In this document: positions 8,288 through 16,639 of the stretch, one piece after another
Layout: each line of letters begins with the position of its first letter
Numbering within the stretch: the first letter of the stretch is position 1
Assembly: GCF_900460535.1 (NCBI RefSeq)
Contig: NZ_UHIL01000001.1
Coordinates: 2,480,001-2,544,000, forward strand
Source of the DNA: Vibrio parahaemolyticus
GTDB taxonomy: Bacteria; Pseudomonadota; Gammaproteobacteria; Enterobacterales; Vibrionaceae
Length of the DNA stretch: 64,000 nt
Reading direction: 5' to 3'
Position numbers and translations under genes: made by a program
The notes under the pieces: generated by a model
The model's database searches: none
The model's input: the letters and a program-made list of their open reading frames with translations, nothing else
Told to the model about the DNA's origin: nothing

Positions 8288-11200
8288 TTATCGACCGTTT
8301 ATGGTATCGATGAGGTTTTTCGCTTCTCGGCGAATGTCATCTTCACCGTAAACTATCGCCTCTTCTAACAGTTTGATCGCACCTTGAGGATCGTTCATTT
8401 CAAGATAGATTTTAGCAAGGTCCAACTTACCTGCTGCTTCTGCATTGGTATCTACATCAACGTCACCGATATCACCAATCACATCAGGGAACTCATTCAA
8501 ACCGACATCGAGCATCAGTTCTTGCTCTTCAAACTCACCACCTTCTTTGTCCACTTGAGCCATCAGTTCATCAATAGTCATAAACTGATTTTTCTTAGGG
8601 TCAAAGTCATCAAGATCTTCCTGCTCGGCCCAGTTCTCTTGCGCGATTTCAGGTTGAGTCAGCGCTTCGCTCGAACTCCACACTTCTTGCTGGTCTTCAG
8701 GGACTTCTTCCATAACCGATGGTTCAGCCATGTCTGATGCTGGCTTAAAACCATCCCAGTCATCACCGACATCCAACATGGTTTCGAAATCCATGCCTGC
8801 ACTTGCAATGGTGTCGCTGTCGAGCTTGCCATCAAACGCTTCAGCACTTGGCTCATCTGCAAGCAAGTTAGCCATCGTTGATTCATCAAAATCGTCTAAC
8901 TCAGATGGAGATTCAATAACAGTTGGCTGCTCTACCTCTTTATCAAAACTGTTTTGAGCGAAGACTTCAAAAAGCGCATCATGGTCATTATCTGCCTGGA
9001 GAATTGGCTTAGGCGCAACTTCTGATTCAGATGAAGGTGATGCTTCAGCCATAGCCGCTATAGCATCTTCTTCACTGAACTCTGGCAGTTCAGTATCATC
9101 GAAGTTGAACTCTTCTTCCGCTTCGGCTGCTGGTGCTGCCGCTTCACGTTCAGATTCTGGTAGCTCAGGTTCATCAGCCATAGATGCTAATGCATCTTCT
9201 TCGTCGAACTCTGGCAGTTCCAGTTCGTCGAAGTTGAATTCTTCTTCCGCGTCGGCCGTTGGTGCTGCGGCTTGAACTTCAGATTCTGGTAGCTCAGGCT
9301 CGGCAGCCATGGATGCCAATGCATCTTCTTCGTCGAACTCTGGCAGTTCCAGTTTGTCGAAGTTGAAATCTTCTTCCGCGTCAACGGTTGGCGCTGCGGC
9401 TTGAATTTCAGATTCTGGCAACTTCGGCTCATCGGCCATAGATGCCAATGCATCTTCTTCATCAAACTCTGGCAGTTCCAGTTCGTCGAAGTTGAACTCT
9501 TCTTCCGCTTCGGCGGTCGGCTCTGCAGTTTGAACTTCAGCTTCTGGTAGCTCAGGTTCAGCCGTCATGGATGCCAATGCATCTTCTTCATCAAACTCTG
9601 GCAGTTCCAGCTCGTCGAAGTTGAATTCTTCTTCCGCGTCAGCGGTCGGCTCTGCAGTTTGAACTTCAGCTTCTGGTAGCTCAGGCTCACCGGCCATTGA
9701 AGCTAATGCATCGTCTTCGTCAAACTCTGGCAGTTCCAGTTCGTCGAAGTTGAATTCTTCTTCCGCTTCGGCCGCTGGTGCTGCCGCTTCACGTTCAGAT
9801 TCTGGTAGATCAAGTTCATCGGCCATAGATGCTAATGCATCTTCTTCATCAAACTCTGGCAGTTCCAGTTCGTCGAAGTTGAACTCGTCTTCATCAACGT
9901 CAGTGGACGTTGCCGCGACAGGTTCTTGTTCAAGTTTGTTTTCAGCTTCAGGCTCAACGTCGTCTAGCAACCAGTCTTCTTCTTGAGGAACGCCAAATTC
10001 ATTCTCAACAGTATTCGGCGTTGGCGTGAATGCAGGTTCTTCCTCTTTACTGGTAATTTCTGGTTCAGTCTGTTCCTCGCGAAGTTGATACTCACCATTT
10101 TCAGAGGGCAGCTCTTCAGCCGATGGCATCAAATTCTCTTTGACAGATGAGTTTTCTAACTCTTCAGCAAAACCGTCTTTGCCTTCCAGAAGTGCATCTA
10201 GCTCGGCGGCAAAGTCTGCACTTTCTTGCTCAGTTTCTTCAAGAACGATGTTATCAGATTCAAACAGTTCATCCAGCTCAGTCATCAGAGGATCATGCTC
10301 TGGTGACATTTCCTCAAGATCACCTAAGAAGTCATTGCTATTAAACGGGACGCTTTCTTCTTGTAATGATTCCGTTGGTTCTGGAGCTACAGGTTGTTGC
10401 TGCGCCTCACTCAGCAGAGCGTCGATATCTAAGCCAGATTCAAATTCTAACTCTGAGGCGTCTTCTTCAACCTGCGCGGTTAGCGGCTTTTCTTCCTCTG
10501 GCTCAAGCGCTTTATTTTGTTCCGTTTGAGGCTCGATCTCTTCAAAACCAAAATCAGCCACCAAGTCATCGTCTAACTGACTCTCATCAGCAGTGACTGC
10601 CTCATCCTCACGAATCAAATCATCGAATGGGTCGAGCTCGGTCGTGCTCTCGTCTTCTAAAACGGGCTTTTCATCGTCGTCTTGCAGTAACTCATCGAGT
10701 AATTCAACGCTGTTTTCGTCGAGTTCCTCAATTGCTTCTTCAGCCTCAAAATCAGATAGCGCTTCCAATTCGTTGAGCGGATCGAACTCTTCCTCGGTTT
10801 CGTCTTCATCGAAATCGATCAATTCGTCGAGTAGCTCAGTGCTGTTTTCATCGATATCGGTGTCATCAGTCAAACCCGCCAGACTTTCGAGTTCCTCAAG
10901 TGGGTCAAGCTCACTTGATGTTTCTTCTGCTGGTTGATCGTATTGAGCTAATAGCTTATCAATATCGTCATCCGACGCCTCTCCTGCCGAGAAATCCTCG
11001 TCTGAGACTTGCGGCTCTGGCTTGGTATCTTCAACGTCAAGATCTAAATCATCGTCGCCAAGTTCTGCGAATAAGTCGTCCAACATCGCTTGATCAACGC
11101 TGCCACTTGAAAGGTCTTCCGATGGTTCATCATCAGCAAGAAGTTTGGCAAATTCATCATCAGAAATAGCGTTATCGTCGTCGGACAAGTCGAAGCCTGT

Positions 11201-12559
11201 TTCGTCTTCGTCGAGCACTTCTAGTTCTGGCGTCACTTCATCAAGCGCACGTTCCATCTCTTCAAGACCCAGCGCTTTCTCGTCGCCATTGACTTGAATG
11301 CCGCTCGTTGAAGAATCAAACTCGTCAAATCCAACGTCTAAATCACCATCATCGCCGATACCGGCAAATGGATCTTCGCCGTCATCGCCTTCTAAGTTGA
11401 AGTCTAGTTCTTCGTCATCTAGGTTTGCGAAGACATCTTCTTCAAGCTCAGCTTTCTCATCCTGCTCTAATAGCGGTTCAGAGTCATCATCACCAAACAA
11501 GTCATCGTCTAGGCTGAGCTCATCATCAAGTTGGTCAGCTGCGGCTAAACCAATTGGAGCCGCAAGCGGATCGATATCTTGTGTCTGCTGCTGCGCTGCT
11601 TCCTCTTCTTTCGATTTCGAGCGACGACCAAGTAGCATGACAACCAACAACGCTAGCAGTGCCCCGGGAATCAGAGCTGCAAGTCCGACTAGCCAACCAT
11701 TGGATAGAATCTTATCCATCGTACTTGGCTGCATGCGTTGCTGCTCAGCAACACGTTGGCGCTCTTCTGCCAACAGCTTTTCCACTTCCGAACGAATGCG
11801 CTCTTCGTCGTTAAGCTCGCTTTTGAGTGTTTCAACTTCGCTCTGAACTTGAGACAACATGAGGCGCAGACGATGGTTTTTCTCTTCTAGTGATTCAAGC
11901 TCACTTTGCGAGCCCTGCAGCTTGTCTTTTAGATCACTAACCTGCTTTTCACCTTGTGGTGACGTCGAAACTGGTGGCACGTTTGCTGTCGTTTCAACAG
12001 GTTTAACTGGTTCAGGTTTTGGTGGAGTAACAACTGGCGTTTTTGGCGCAGTAGGCTCTGCAACAGGTTTAGGTTTAACCTCTATCTGTTTAACTGGAGC
12101 TGGCTTTTCTGGCTTAGGTTGTTTTAGTCGTAACTCATGCGCCTTCATAATGGCAACAGCTTGCTCAGTCGTCGCACTGCGAACTTGCTCTAATGAAGGA
12201 ACACGAAGACGGCTGCCTGGGATCAGCTCGTGGATGTTTTGATTGTCAAACGCTTGAGGGTTGATTCGATAAATGGCGAGAAGCGTTTGTTGTACCGAGA
12301 CATTACGTGACGGTCTTAGCTCAGAAGCAATCGACCACAGTGTTTGGTTTTCACCTGTAGGGCCGAAAAAGCGCGAAGGCTGAGTATTCTCAGGTGGAGT
12401 AGGTAATGCTCGTTCGATCTCTTCAGCATAGCTCGGAGATGATTGCACTTCACCAGACGGCCCAACGAGACGAATTCCTTCGGCTTGAACCACTGACGAT
12501 GTCTGAGTCGCGCTCATCAACACAAGGGCTGCTAACAAACGCTTATAATTTTGACGCAT
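8288..12559 (-). CDS. hubP: HubP/FimV-type polar landmark protein
   Basis: This very large acidic protein (1,423 residues) is the Vibrio cell-pole organiser. HubP recruits ParA1, ParC and FlhG to the pole and so positions the chromosome origin, chemotaxis arrays and flagellum. Visible in order are a signal peptide (1-26) and a LysM-like peptidoglycan-binding region (about 65-125). A Lys/Pro-rich linker, a coiled coil (about 205-275) and a transmembrane helix (about 286-312, GWLVGLAALIPGALLALLVV) follow. The cytoplasmic part is long and Asp/Glu-rich, with seven 43-residue repeats (about 890-1190), and the end is a FimV-type TPR-like domain (KLDLAKIYLEMNDPQGAIKLL). It lies between asd and truA, the neighbours of E. 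coli usg-truA. Confidence 0.95.
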   Translation of the reverse strand: MRQNYKRLLAALVLMSATQTSSVVQAEGIRLVGPSGEVQSSPSYAEEIERALPTPPENTQPSRFFGPTGENQTLWSIASELRPSRNVSVQQTLLAIYRINPQAFDNQNIHELIPGSRLRVPSLEQVRSATTEQAVAIMKAHELRLKQPKPEKPAPVKQIEVKPKPVAEPTAPKTPVVTPPKPEPVKPVETTANVPPVSTSPQGEKQVSDLKDKLQGSQSELESLEEKNHRLRLMLSQVQSEVETLKSELNDEERIRSEVEKLLAEERQRVAEQQRMQPSTMDKILSNGWLVGLAALIPGALLALLVVMLLGRRSKSKEEEAAQQQTQDIDPLAAPIGLAAADQLDDELSLDDDLFGDDDSEPLLEQDEKAELEEDVFANLDDEELDFNLEGDDGEDPFAGIGDDGDLDVGFDEFDSSTSGIQVNGDEKALGLEEMERALDEVTPELEVLDEDETGFDLSDDDNAISDDEFAKLLADDEPSEDLSSGSVDQAMLDDLFAELGDDDLDLDVEDTKPEPQVSDEDFSAGEASDDDIDKLLAQYDQPAEETSSELDPLEELESLAGLTDDTDIDENSTELLDELIDFDEDETEEEFDPLNELEALSDFEAEEAIEELDENSVELLDELLQDDDEKPVLEDESTTELDPFDDLIREDEAVTADESQLDDDLVADFGFEEIEPQTEQNKALEPEEEKPLTAQVEEDASELEFESGLDIDALLSEAQQQPVAPEPTESLQEESVPFNSNDFLGDLEEMSPEHDPLMTELDELFESDNIVLEETEQESADFAAELDALLEGKDGFAEELENSSVKENLMPSAEELPSENGEYQLREEQTEPEITSKEEEPAFTPTPNTVENEFGVPQEEDWLLDDVEPEAENKLEQEPVAATSTDVDEDEFNFDELELPEFDEEDALASMADELDLPESEREAAAPAAEAEEEFNFDELELPEFDEDDALASMAGEPELPEAEVQTAEPTADAEEEFNFDELELPEFDEEDALASMTAEPELPEAEVQTAEPTAEAEEEFNFDELELPEFDEEDALASMADEPKLPESEIQAAAPTVDAEEDFNFDKLELPEFDEEDALASMAAEPELPESEVQAAAPTADAEEEFNFDELELPEFDEEDALASMADEPELPESEREAAAPAAEAEEEFNFDDTELPEFSEEDAIAAMAEASPSSESEVAPKPILQADNDHDALFEVFAQNSFDKEVEQPTVIESPSELDDFDESTMANLLADEPSAEAFDGKLDSDTIASAGMDFETMLDVGDDWDGFKPASDMAEPSVMEEVPEDQQEVWSSSEALTQPEIAQENWAEQEDLDDFDPKKNQFMTIDELMAQVDKEGGEFEEQELMLDVGLNEFPDVIGDIGDVDVDTNAEAAGKLDLAKIYLEMNDPQGAIKLLEEAIVYGEDDIRREAKNLIDTINGR
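8990..9889 (-). repeat. Seven tandem 129-bp repeats inside hubP
   Basis: The unit encodes 43 residues with the core EEFNFDELELPEFDEEDALA followed by a variable Pro/Glu/Ala linker. Marker motifs recur at exact 129-bp spacing (9077, 9206, 9335 and so on). Units one to six are close to identical; the seventh is degenerate (FDDTELPEFSEEDAIAAM). Such arrays change copy number by slipped pairing or recombination without shifting the reading frame. Confidence 0.95.
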
Positions 12560-12709
12560 AGAAGGCTCAGTTTTGTGCTAGAAACAATTTGAAATGGTGA
12601 TCAGTTAAATATATCGGATATACCACGCAAAACTATAGCTTTGGGGGTAAAAAATGTGTGGCTCTCGCCATATTCGTACTAATCTCACACAAATTTACAT
12701 CGTTCGAAC

Positions 12710-12734
12710 AAAAAAGCCTCGCTTAGTGCGAGGC
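12710..12734 (-). terminator. Terminator behind asd
   Basis: Stem GCCTCGC (12716-12722) pairs with GCGAGGC (12728-12734). On the minus strand it is followed by six T residues. It ends the pdxB-asd transcript 24 bp after the asd stop. The remaining bases up to hubP (12560-12709) must hold the hubP promoter; I see no clear consensus there. Confidence 0.85.
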
Positions 12735-12757
12735 TTTACGTTTCTTATACCACTAAC

Positions 12758-13771
12758 TTAGTAGTAATCGCGGATCAGTACTTCGGCGATTTGTACAGCG
12801 TTCGTTGCTGCACCTTTGCGCACGTTGTCAGCCACAACCCATAGGTTTACACCACTGTGGTGGCTAATATCGTTGCGAATGCGGCCAACCATTACGTGAT
12901 CTTTACCGCCCGCATCACGAACTTGTGTTGGGAAATCGTCACCGTGGAATACTTCTACACCTTCGGTTTGCTCAAGAAGGTTAATTACTTCTTGTGCGTC
13001 GATTGGTGAACGAGTTTCAACGTGAACCGCTTCTGCGTGGCCGTAGAACACCGGCACACGAACACACGTTGGGTTTACGGTGATTGAAGGATCGTTAAAG
13101 ATTTTCTGAGTTTCCCACACCATTTTCATTTCTTCTTTGGTGTAGCCGTTTTCCATCATCTGATCGATTTGTGGAATACAGTTAAACGCGATCTGTTGAG
13201 AGAACTGCTTCTTGTCAGCTGGCAGACCATTTAGCAACTTAGCGGTTTGACCAGCCAACTCATCAATGCCCGCTTTACCCGCACCTGATACCGATTGGTA
13301 AGTTGAAACGTTGATACGCTCAATACCGACTGCATCATGGATTGGTTTAAGTGCAACTAACATTTGGATAGTCGAACAGTTTGGGTTGGCGATGATGTTA
13401 CGGTTACGGAACTCAGCAATCGCCTCAGGGTTTACTTCAGGCACAACAAGAGGAATGTCGTACTCGTAACGGAAGTGTGACGTGTTGTCGATAACAATCA
13501 CACCTTCATCAGCTGCGATTGGCGCCCATTTTGCAGATAGATCGCCACCAGCCGAGAACAGAGCGATGTGCACTTGAGACCAATCAAACTCTTCTACGTT
13601 TTGTACGCGTACGGTTTTACCATTGAAACGGTAAGTCTTGCCTTCGCTACGCTCACTTGCCAATAGGAACAGTTCACCGACTGGGAACTTGCGCTCTTGA
13701 AGCACTTCTAAAATTGTTTCACCGACCGCACCGGTCGCACCCAAAATGGCAACATTGTATTGCTGGCTCAT
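12758..13771 (-). CDS. asd: Aspartate-semialdehyde dehydrogenase
   Basis: The enzyme reduces aspartyl-4-phosphate to aspartate semialdehyde with NADPH, feeding lysine, threonine, methionine and diaminopimelate synthesis. The 337-residue protein has the nucleotide loop GATGAVGE (11-18), the catalytic cysteine Cys132 in NPNCSTIQ and the SVSGAGKAG block. It occupies the position of E. coli usg, an inactive relative, but here the active-site cysteine is present. Vibrios commonly carry two such genes, so this may be the second isozyme. Its ATG overlaps the pdxB stop by 4 bp (ATGA), so translation is probably coupled. Confidence 0.95.
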   Translation of the reverse strand: MSQQYNVAILGATGAVGETILEVLQERKFPVGELFLLASERSEGKTYRFNGKTVRVQNVEEFDWSQVHIALFSAGGDLSAKWAPIAADEGVIVIDNTSHFRYEYDIPLVVPEVNPEAIAEFRNRNIIANPNCSTIQMLVALKPIHDAVGIERINVSTYQSVSGAGKAGIDELAGQTAKLLNGLPADKKQFSQQIAFNCIPQIDQMMENGYTKEEMKMVWETQKIFNDPSITVNPTCVRVPVFYGHAEAVHVETRSPIDAQEVINLLEQTEGVEVFHGDDFPTQVRDAGGKDHVMVGRIRNDISHHSGVNLWVVADNVRKGAATNAVQIAEVLIRDYY

Positions 13772-14901
13772 TGACTTACCTCAATCTGAAAACCTAGTTC
13801 TGCTAGTGGTGCAAGGTTGCATGTTTCATTTCCCACTAGCGTGACAGCGCTGTATTCGCGGCGATCCCAGTAGTTTTTACGCATCAGGTCAAACGCACCC
13901 GGCTTACTGATTTCACGACGGAAAAGAGCGTCATCTTTACGCACATCATAGATTAACTGTGTGATGTTATGCAGTGTTGCTTCATCCCATGCTCTATCCA
14001 ACATCATCGTTGGAACAGGCGCAGTTGGCAGTAAATCGCTGGCATGCGCACGTAATTCGTTATTTAAGAACTCGCAGTAGCTATTGAAAATCATTGTCGT
14101 ACCGCGAGCTTTCCCTTCCAGACCATAGCCTGCAACGTGAGGGGTTGCGAATGCTAGCAGAGGCAGAAGCTCCATATCAACCTCTGGTTCAAATTCGAAG
14201 ACATCCAATGCCGCAGTGAAACCATCTTGTTTCATTAAACGTTGCTTCAATGCTTGGTTATCAACCACAGGGCCACGCGCTGCATTGATAAGAATTTGAT
14301 CACCACGAAGACCGTTCAGTACTTTCTCGTCAATCAAATGATGGGTTGGGTACGGCCCGTCTTTAGTGATTGGCGTGTGTAGTGTGATGATGTCTGATTG
14401 TTCGATAAGCTCAGCTAACGGAGTAAAGCTGCGAGGGTCACCCGCCTCTTGCTTGAATGGGTCGTTGATAAGAACGTTGATGCCCATGCCTTTCAAGCAC
14501 TTTTCAAGGTAGCTACCCACTTGACCTGCACCAATAATACCTACGGTTTTATCAAAGACCGAAAAACCTTGTTGCTGTGCTAGTACCATCATGACGCTAA
14601 ATGCGTACTCTGCAACGCCAACTTTGTTACACCCCGGTGCTGCAGTAAAGAAAATACCCTTTTCTTTCAAAAGAGCTTGGTCAACGTGATCCATACCCGC
14701 TGTCGCCGTACCAACAAACTTGAGCTTGTTCGCTTTGCTGATCAGTTCAGCGTTTACTTTGGTTACCGATCGAATCATCAGAGCATCGATATCAATAAGG
14801 TCATCAGCAGTCAGGGTACGACCCGGTTTTAGAATCACTTCACCAAGTTGGCTGAATAGCTCTTCAGCGTACGGCATGTTTTCATCAACAATAATTTTCA
14901 T
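13768..14901 (-). CDS. pdxB: Erythronate-4-phosphate dehydrogenase (vitamin B6 synthesis)
   Basis: PdxB oxidises 4-phosphoerythronate in the DXP-dependent route to pyridoxal phosphate. The 377-residue protein starts [16 protein letters not shown], as in E. coli. A longer open frame runs back to 15006 but has no family counterpart, so I use the ATG at 14901. It has the D-2-hydroxyacid dehydrogenase Rossmann motif [12 protein letters not shown] (about 120-131) and the [11 protein letters not shown] block. The PdxB-type C-terminal dimerisation domain follows. It heads a two-gene unit with asd. Confidence 0.97.
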   Translation of the reverse strand: MKIIVDENMPYAEELFSQLGEVILKPGRTLTADDLIDIDALMIRSVTKVNAELISKANKLKFVGTATAGMDHVDQALLKEKGIFFTAAPGCNKVGVAEYAFSVMMVLAQQQGFSVFDKTVGIIGAGQVGSYLEKCLKGMGINVLINDPFKQEAGDPRSFTPLAELIEQSDIITLHTPITKDGPYPTHHLIDEKVLNGLRGDQILINAARGPVVDNQALKQRLMKQDGFTAALDVFEFEPEVDMELLPLLAFATPHVAGYGLEGKARGTTMIFNSYCEFLNNELRAHASDLLPTAPVPTMMLDRAWDEATLHNITQLIYDVRKDDALFRREISKPGAFDLMRKNYWDRREYSAVTLVGNETCNLAPLAELGFQIEVSQ

Positions 14902-15117
14902 AGCGCCAGCGTTTTTAAGATCCATTTTATGAGTTTGTTTATTCGCAAAAAGCGAAGCTATGGCGATTGTGCCCTTTTCGGGAAAAATCTCAAGATATAA
15001 ACCCAATAAACCTCAAAGCGGAGAATAGCTTGGTTTGTCGAGGTAGCAACAATCGGCATCACGGACTTCCCTACAGGGAAAGTACATGAGTAACACGAAA
15101 AAACGGAATGATGAGAA
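14902..15117. other. Gap between pdxB and the fabB 3' UTR
   Basis: These 216 bases hold the presumed pdxB promoter and leader. I found no open frame beyond the unsupported N-terminal extension of pdxB and no convincing operator. Confidence 0.5.
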
Positions 15118-15191
15118 AAGAAAAAGCCCGGCTAAATTAGCCGGGCAAAGTTCCAGAACAAAAGGATCCTATCCCGCTCTCCTTGGGATAG
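15118..15191 (-). ncRNA. farS: FarS-like small RNA in the fabB 3' UTR
   Basis: FarS is known from V. cholerae as a small RNA of about 70 nucleotides cut by RNase E from the fabB 3' UTR; with Hfq it represses fadE. Here the last part of the fabB transcript forms a hairpin with stem CTATCCC/GGGATAG (15185-15191 with 15169-15175) and loop AAGGAGAGC. A pyrimidine-rich single-stranded stretch follows, then a strong terminator (15126-15146) ending in T5CT4. The start at 15191 is my inference from the hairpin. Identity rests on position and architecture; I could not align it to FarS. Confidence 0.7.
15121..15146 (-). terminator. fabB/FarS terminator
   Basis: The stem GCCCGGCT/AGCCGGGC (15126-15133 with 15139-15146) is followed on the minus strand by TTTTTCTTTT. 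This is a strong Rho-independent terminator and would also be the 3' end that Hfq binds on the small RNA. Confidence 0.92.
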
Positions 15192-15299
15192 AGTCTGCGT
15201 CTGTTCGATCAGTTTGACTGATCAAGCTCTGGAAACTGGTTTGTTGGCGTTCAAATCACAATGAACAATACCAACAAATTCAGTTAGCTTTGGTGTTGA
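15192..15299 (-). other. Proximal fabB 3' UTR with stem-loop
   Basis: Between the fabB stop and FarS lies a hairpin GATCAGT-TTG-ACTGATC (15207-15223). TCTGGAA at 15228-15234 can pair with TTCCAGA at 15151-15157 and would enclose both hairpins in the unprocessed transcript. RNase E cleavage near 15191 would release FarS from this closed form. Confidence 0.5.
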
Positions 15300-16511
15300 T
15301 TACGCTTGGTATTTTTTGATAACCAATGTTGCGTTGGTACCACCGAAGCCAAAGCTGTTTGACATGACTGTCGTTAGCTCTGCGTCGCGAGCTTCTGTCA
15401 CGATATCCAGACCTTTTGCCGCTTCATCCAAGTTTTCAATATTGATGCTTGGCGCGATGAAGTTGTTGTCTAGCATTAGAGTCGAGTAAATCGCTTCGTG
15501 AACACCAGCCGCACCTAGAGCGTGACCTGTCATCGCTTTTGTTGCAGAGATTGCTGGGCTGTTGTCGCCAAATAGCTCTTGGATTGCGCCTAGCTCTTTC
15601 ACGTCGCCAACTGGAGTAGACGTACCGTGAGTGTTAACGTAATCAATGCTGTCAACGTCTTGCATTGCCATCTTCATACAACGCACAGCGCCTTCACCTG
15701 AAGGTGCTACCATGTCGTAGCCATCAGAAGTCGCACCGTAGCCTACGATTTCGCCGTAGATTTTCGCGCCACGTGCTAGAGCGTGCTCAAGTTCTTCGAT
15801 AACCAGCATGCCGCCGCCGCCAGAGATAACAAAACCGTCACGGTCTGCATCGTAAGTACGAGACGCTTTTTCTGGCGTATCGTTGTATTTAGTTGATAGT
15901 GCGCCCATCGCATCAAACATCATCGTTTGAGACCAATCTAGCTCTTCACCACCACCAGCAAACACGATGTCTTGTTTGCCAAGTTGGATAAGCTCCATTG
16001 CGTGGCCGATACAGTGTGCAGATGTCGCACAAGCTGAACTCATTGAGTAGTTCACACCACGAATTTTAAATGGTGTCGCAAGACATGCTGATACGGTAGA
16101 AGACATAGTACGAGGAACCATGTAAGGACCTACGCGTTTTACGCCTTTCTCGCGCATAATATCGGTTGCTACTGTTTGGTTTAATGCAGAAGCACCACCA
16201 GAACCAGCAACGATACCTGTACGATCGTTTGAAACTTGTTCTTCAGTTAGACCAGCGTCTTCAATCGCCTGCTGCATTGATAGGTATGCATAAGCAGCCG
16301 CATCACCCATAAAGCGCATCTGTTTACGGTCAATATGCTCCGCAGGGTTGATCTTTAGATCACCCCAAACTTGCGAACGAAGACCGTGTTCTTTGAACTG
16401 CTCAGACGCAGTGATGCCAGATTTGCCCGCTTTAAGAGACGCTAGAACTTCTTCGACGTTGTTACCGATACTTGAAACAATACCCATACCGGTGATTACG
16501 ACTCGTTTCAT
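15300..16511 (-). CDS. fabB: 3-oxoacyl-ACP synthase I
   Basis: FabB condenses malonyl-ACP with acyl-ACP and is essential for unsaturated fatty acid elongation. The 403-residue thiolase-fold protein has the catalytic cysteine in SSACATSAH (about 163) and the two active histidines in [10 protein letters not shown] and [13 protein letters not shown] choose [14 protein letters not shown] at 16511; the frame is open seven codons further up without family support. It is transcribed divergently from mnmC. A FadR-like site upstream suggests activation by FadR, as known for fabB in E. coli and V. cholerae. Confidence 0.97.
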   Translation of the reverse strand: MKRVVITGMGIVSSIGNNVEEVLASLKAGKSGITASEQFKEHGLRSQVWGDLKINPAEHIDRKQMRFMGDAAAYAYLSMQQAIEDAGLTEEQVSNDRTGIVAGSGGASALNQTVATDIMREKGVKRVGPYMVPRTMSSTVSACLATPFKIRGVNYSMSSACATSAHCIGHAMELIQLGKQDIVFAGGGEELDWSQTMMFDAMGALSTKYNDTPEKASRTYDADRDGFVISGGGGMLVIEELEHALARGAKIYGEIVGYGATSDGYDMVAPSGEGAVRCMKMAMQDVDSIDYVNTHGTSTPVGDVKELGAIQELFGDNSPAISATKAMTGHALGAAGVHEAIYSTLMLDNNFIAPSINIENLDEAAKGLDIVTEARDAELTTVMSNSFGFGGTNATLVIKKYQA

Positions 16512-16639
16512 TATGACATTCCTATAATTCAAAAATCCGCTAGATGATAACTAAGATAGTCAACAAAAGTGGTCAGCTTTCCCATAAATTCGTACAATCG
16601 CCCCATTCTTACCGCGCCAAATCACAAATTTGCACCATT
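16512..16639. promoter_or_regulatory. Divergent fabB/mnmC promoter region with FadR-like site
   Basis: Positions 16567-16583 hold AAGTGGTCAGC, which matches about 9 of 12 positions of the FadR consensus (AACTGGTCNGAC). Read toward fabB, a TTGACT follows at once and could be the -35 element. This is where FadR sits when it activates E. coli fabB. I could not find a convincing -10, so the promoter call is tentative. Confidence 0.45.

Noticed and set aside
8990..9889. Regular 129-bp repeats that might suggest a CRISPR-like array
   Set aside because: They are in-frame coding repeats of HubP, without short repeats separated by unique spacers.
10140..11846. Several Ser-rich frames antisense to hubP
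   Set aside because: They mirror the acidic Asp/Glu codons of hubP read backwards and have low-complexity composition with no domain.
12758..13771. Reading the asd-like gene as the inactive homologue usg
   Set aside because: The catalytic cysteine in NPNCSTIQ and the other active-site blocks are present.
13768..15006. An N-terminally extended 412-residue PdxB
   Set aside because: The extra 35 residues have no family support, and [16 protein letters not shown] at 14901 matches known starts.
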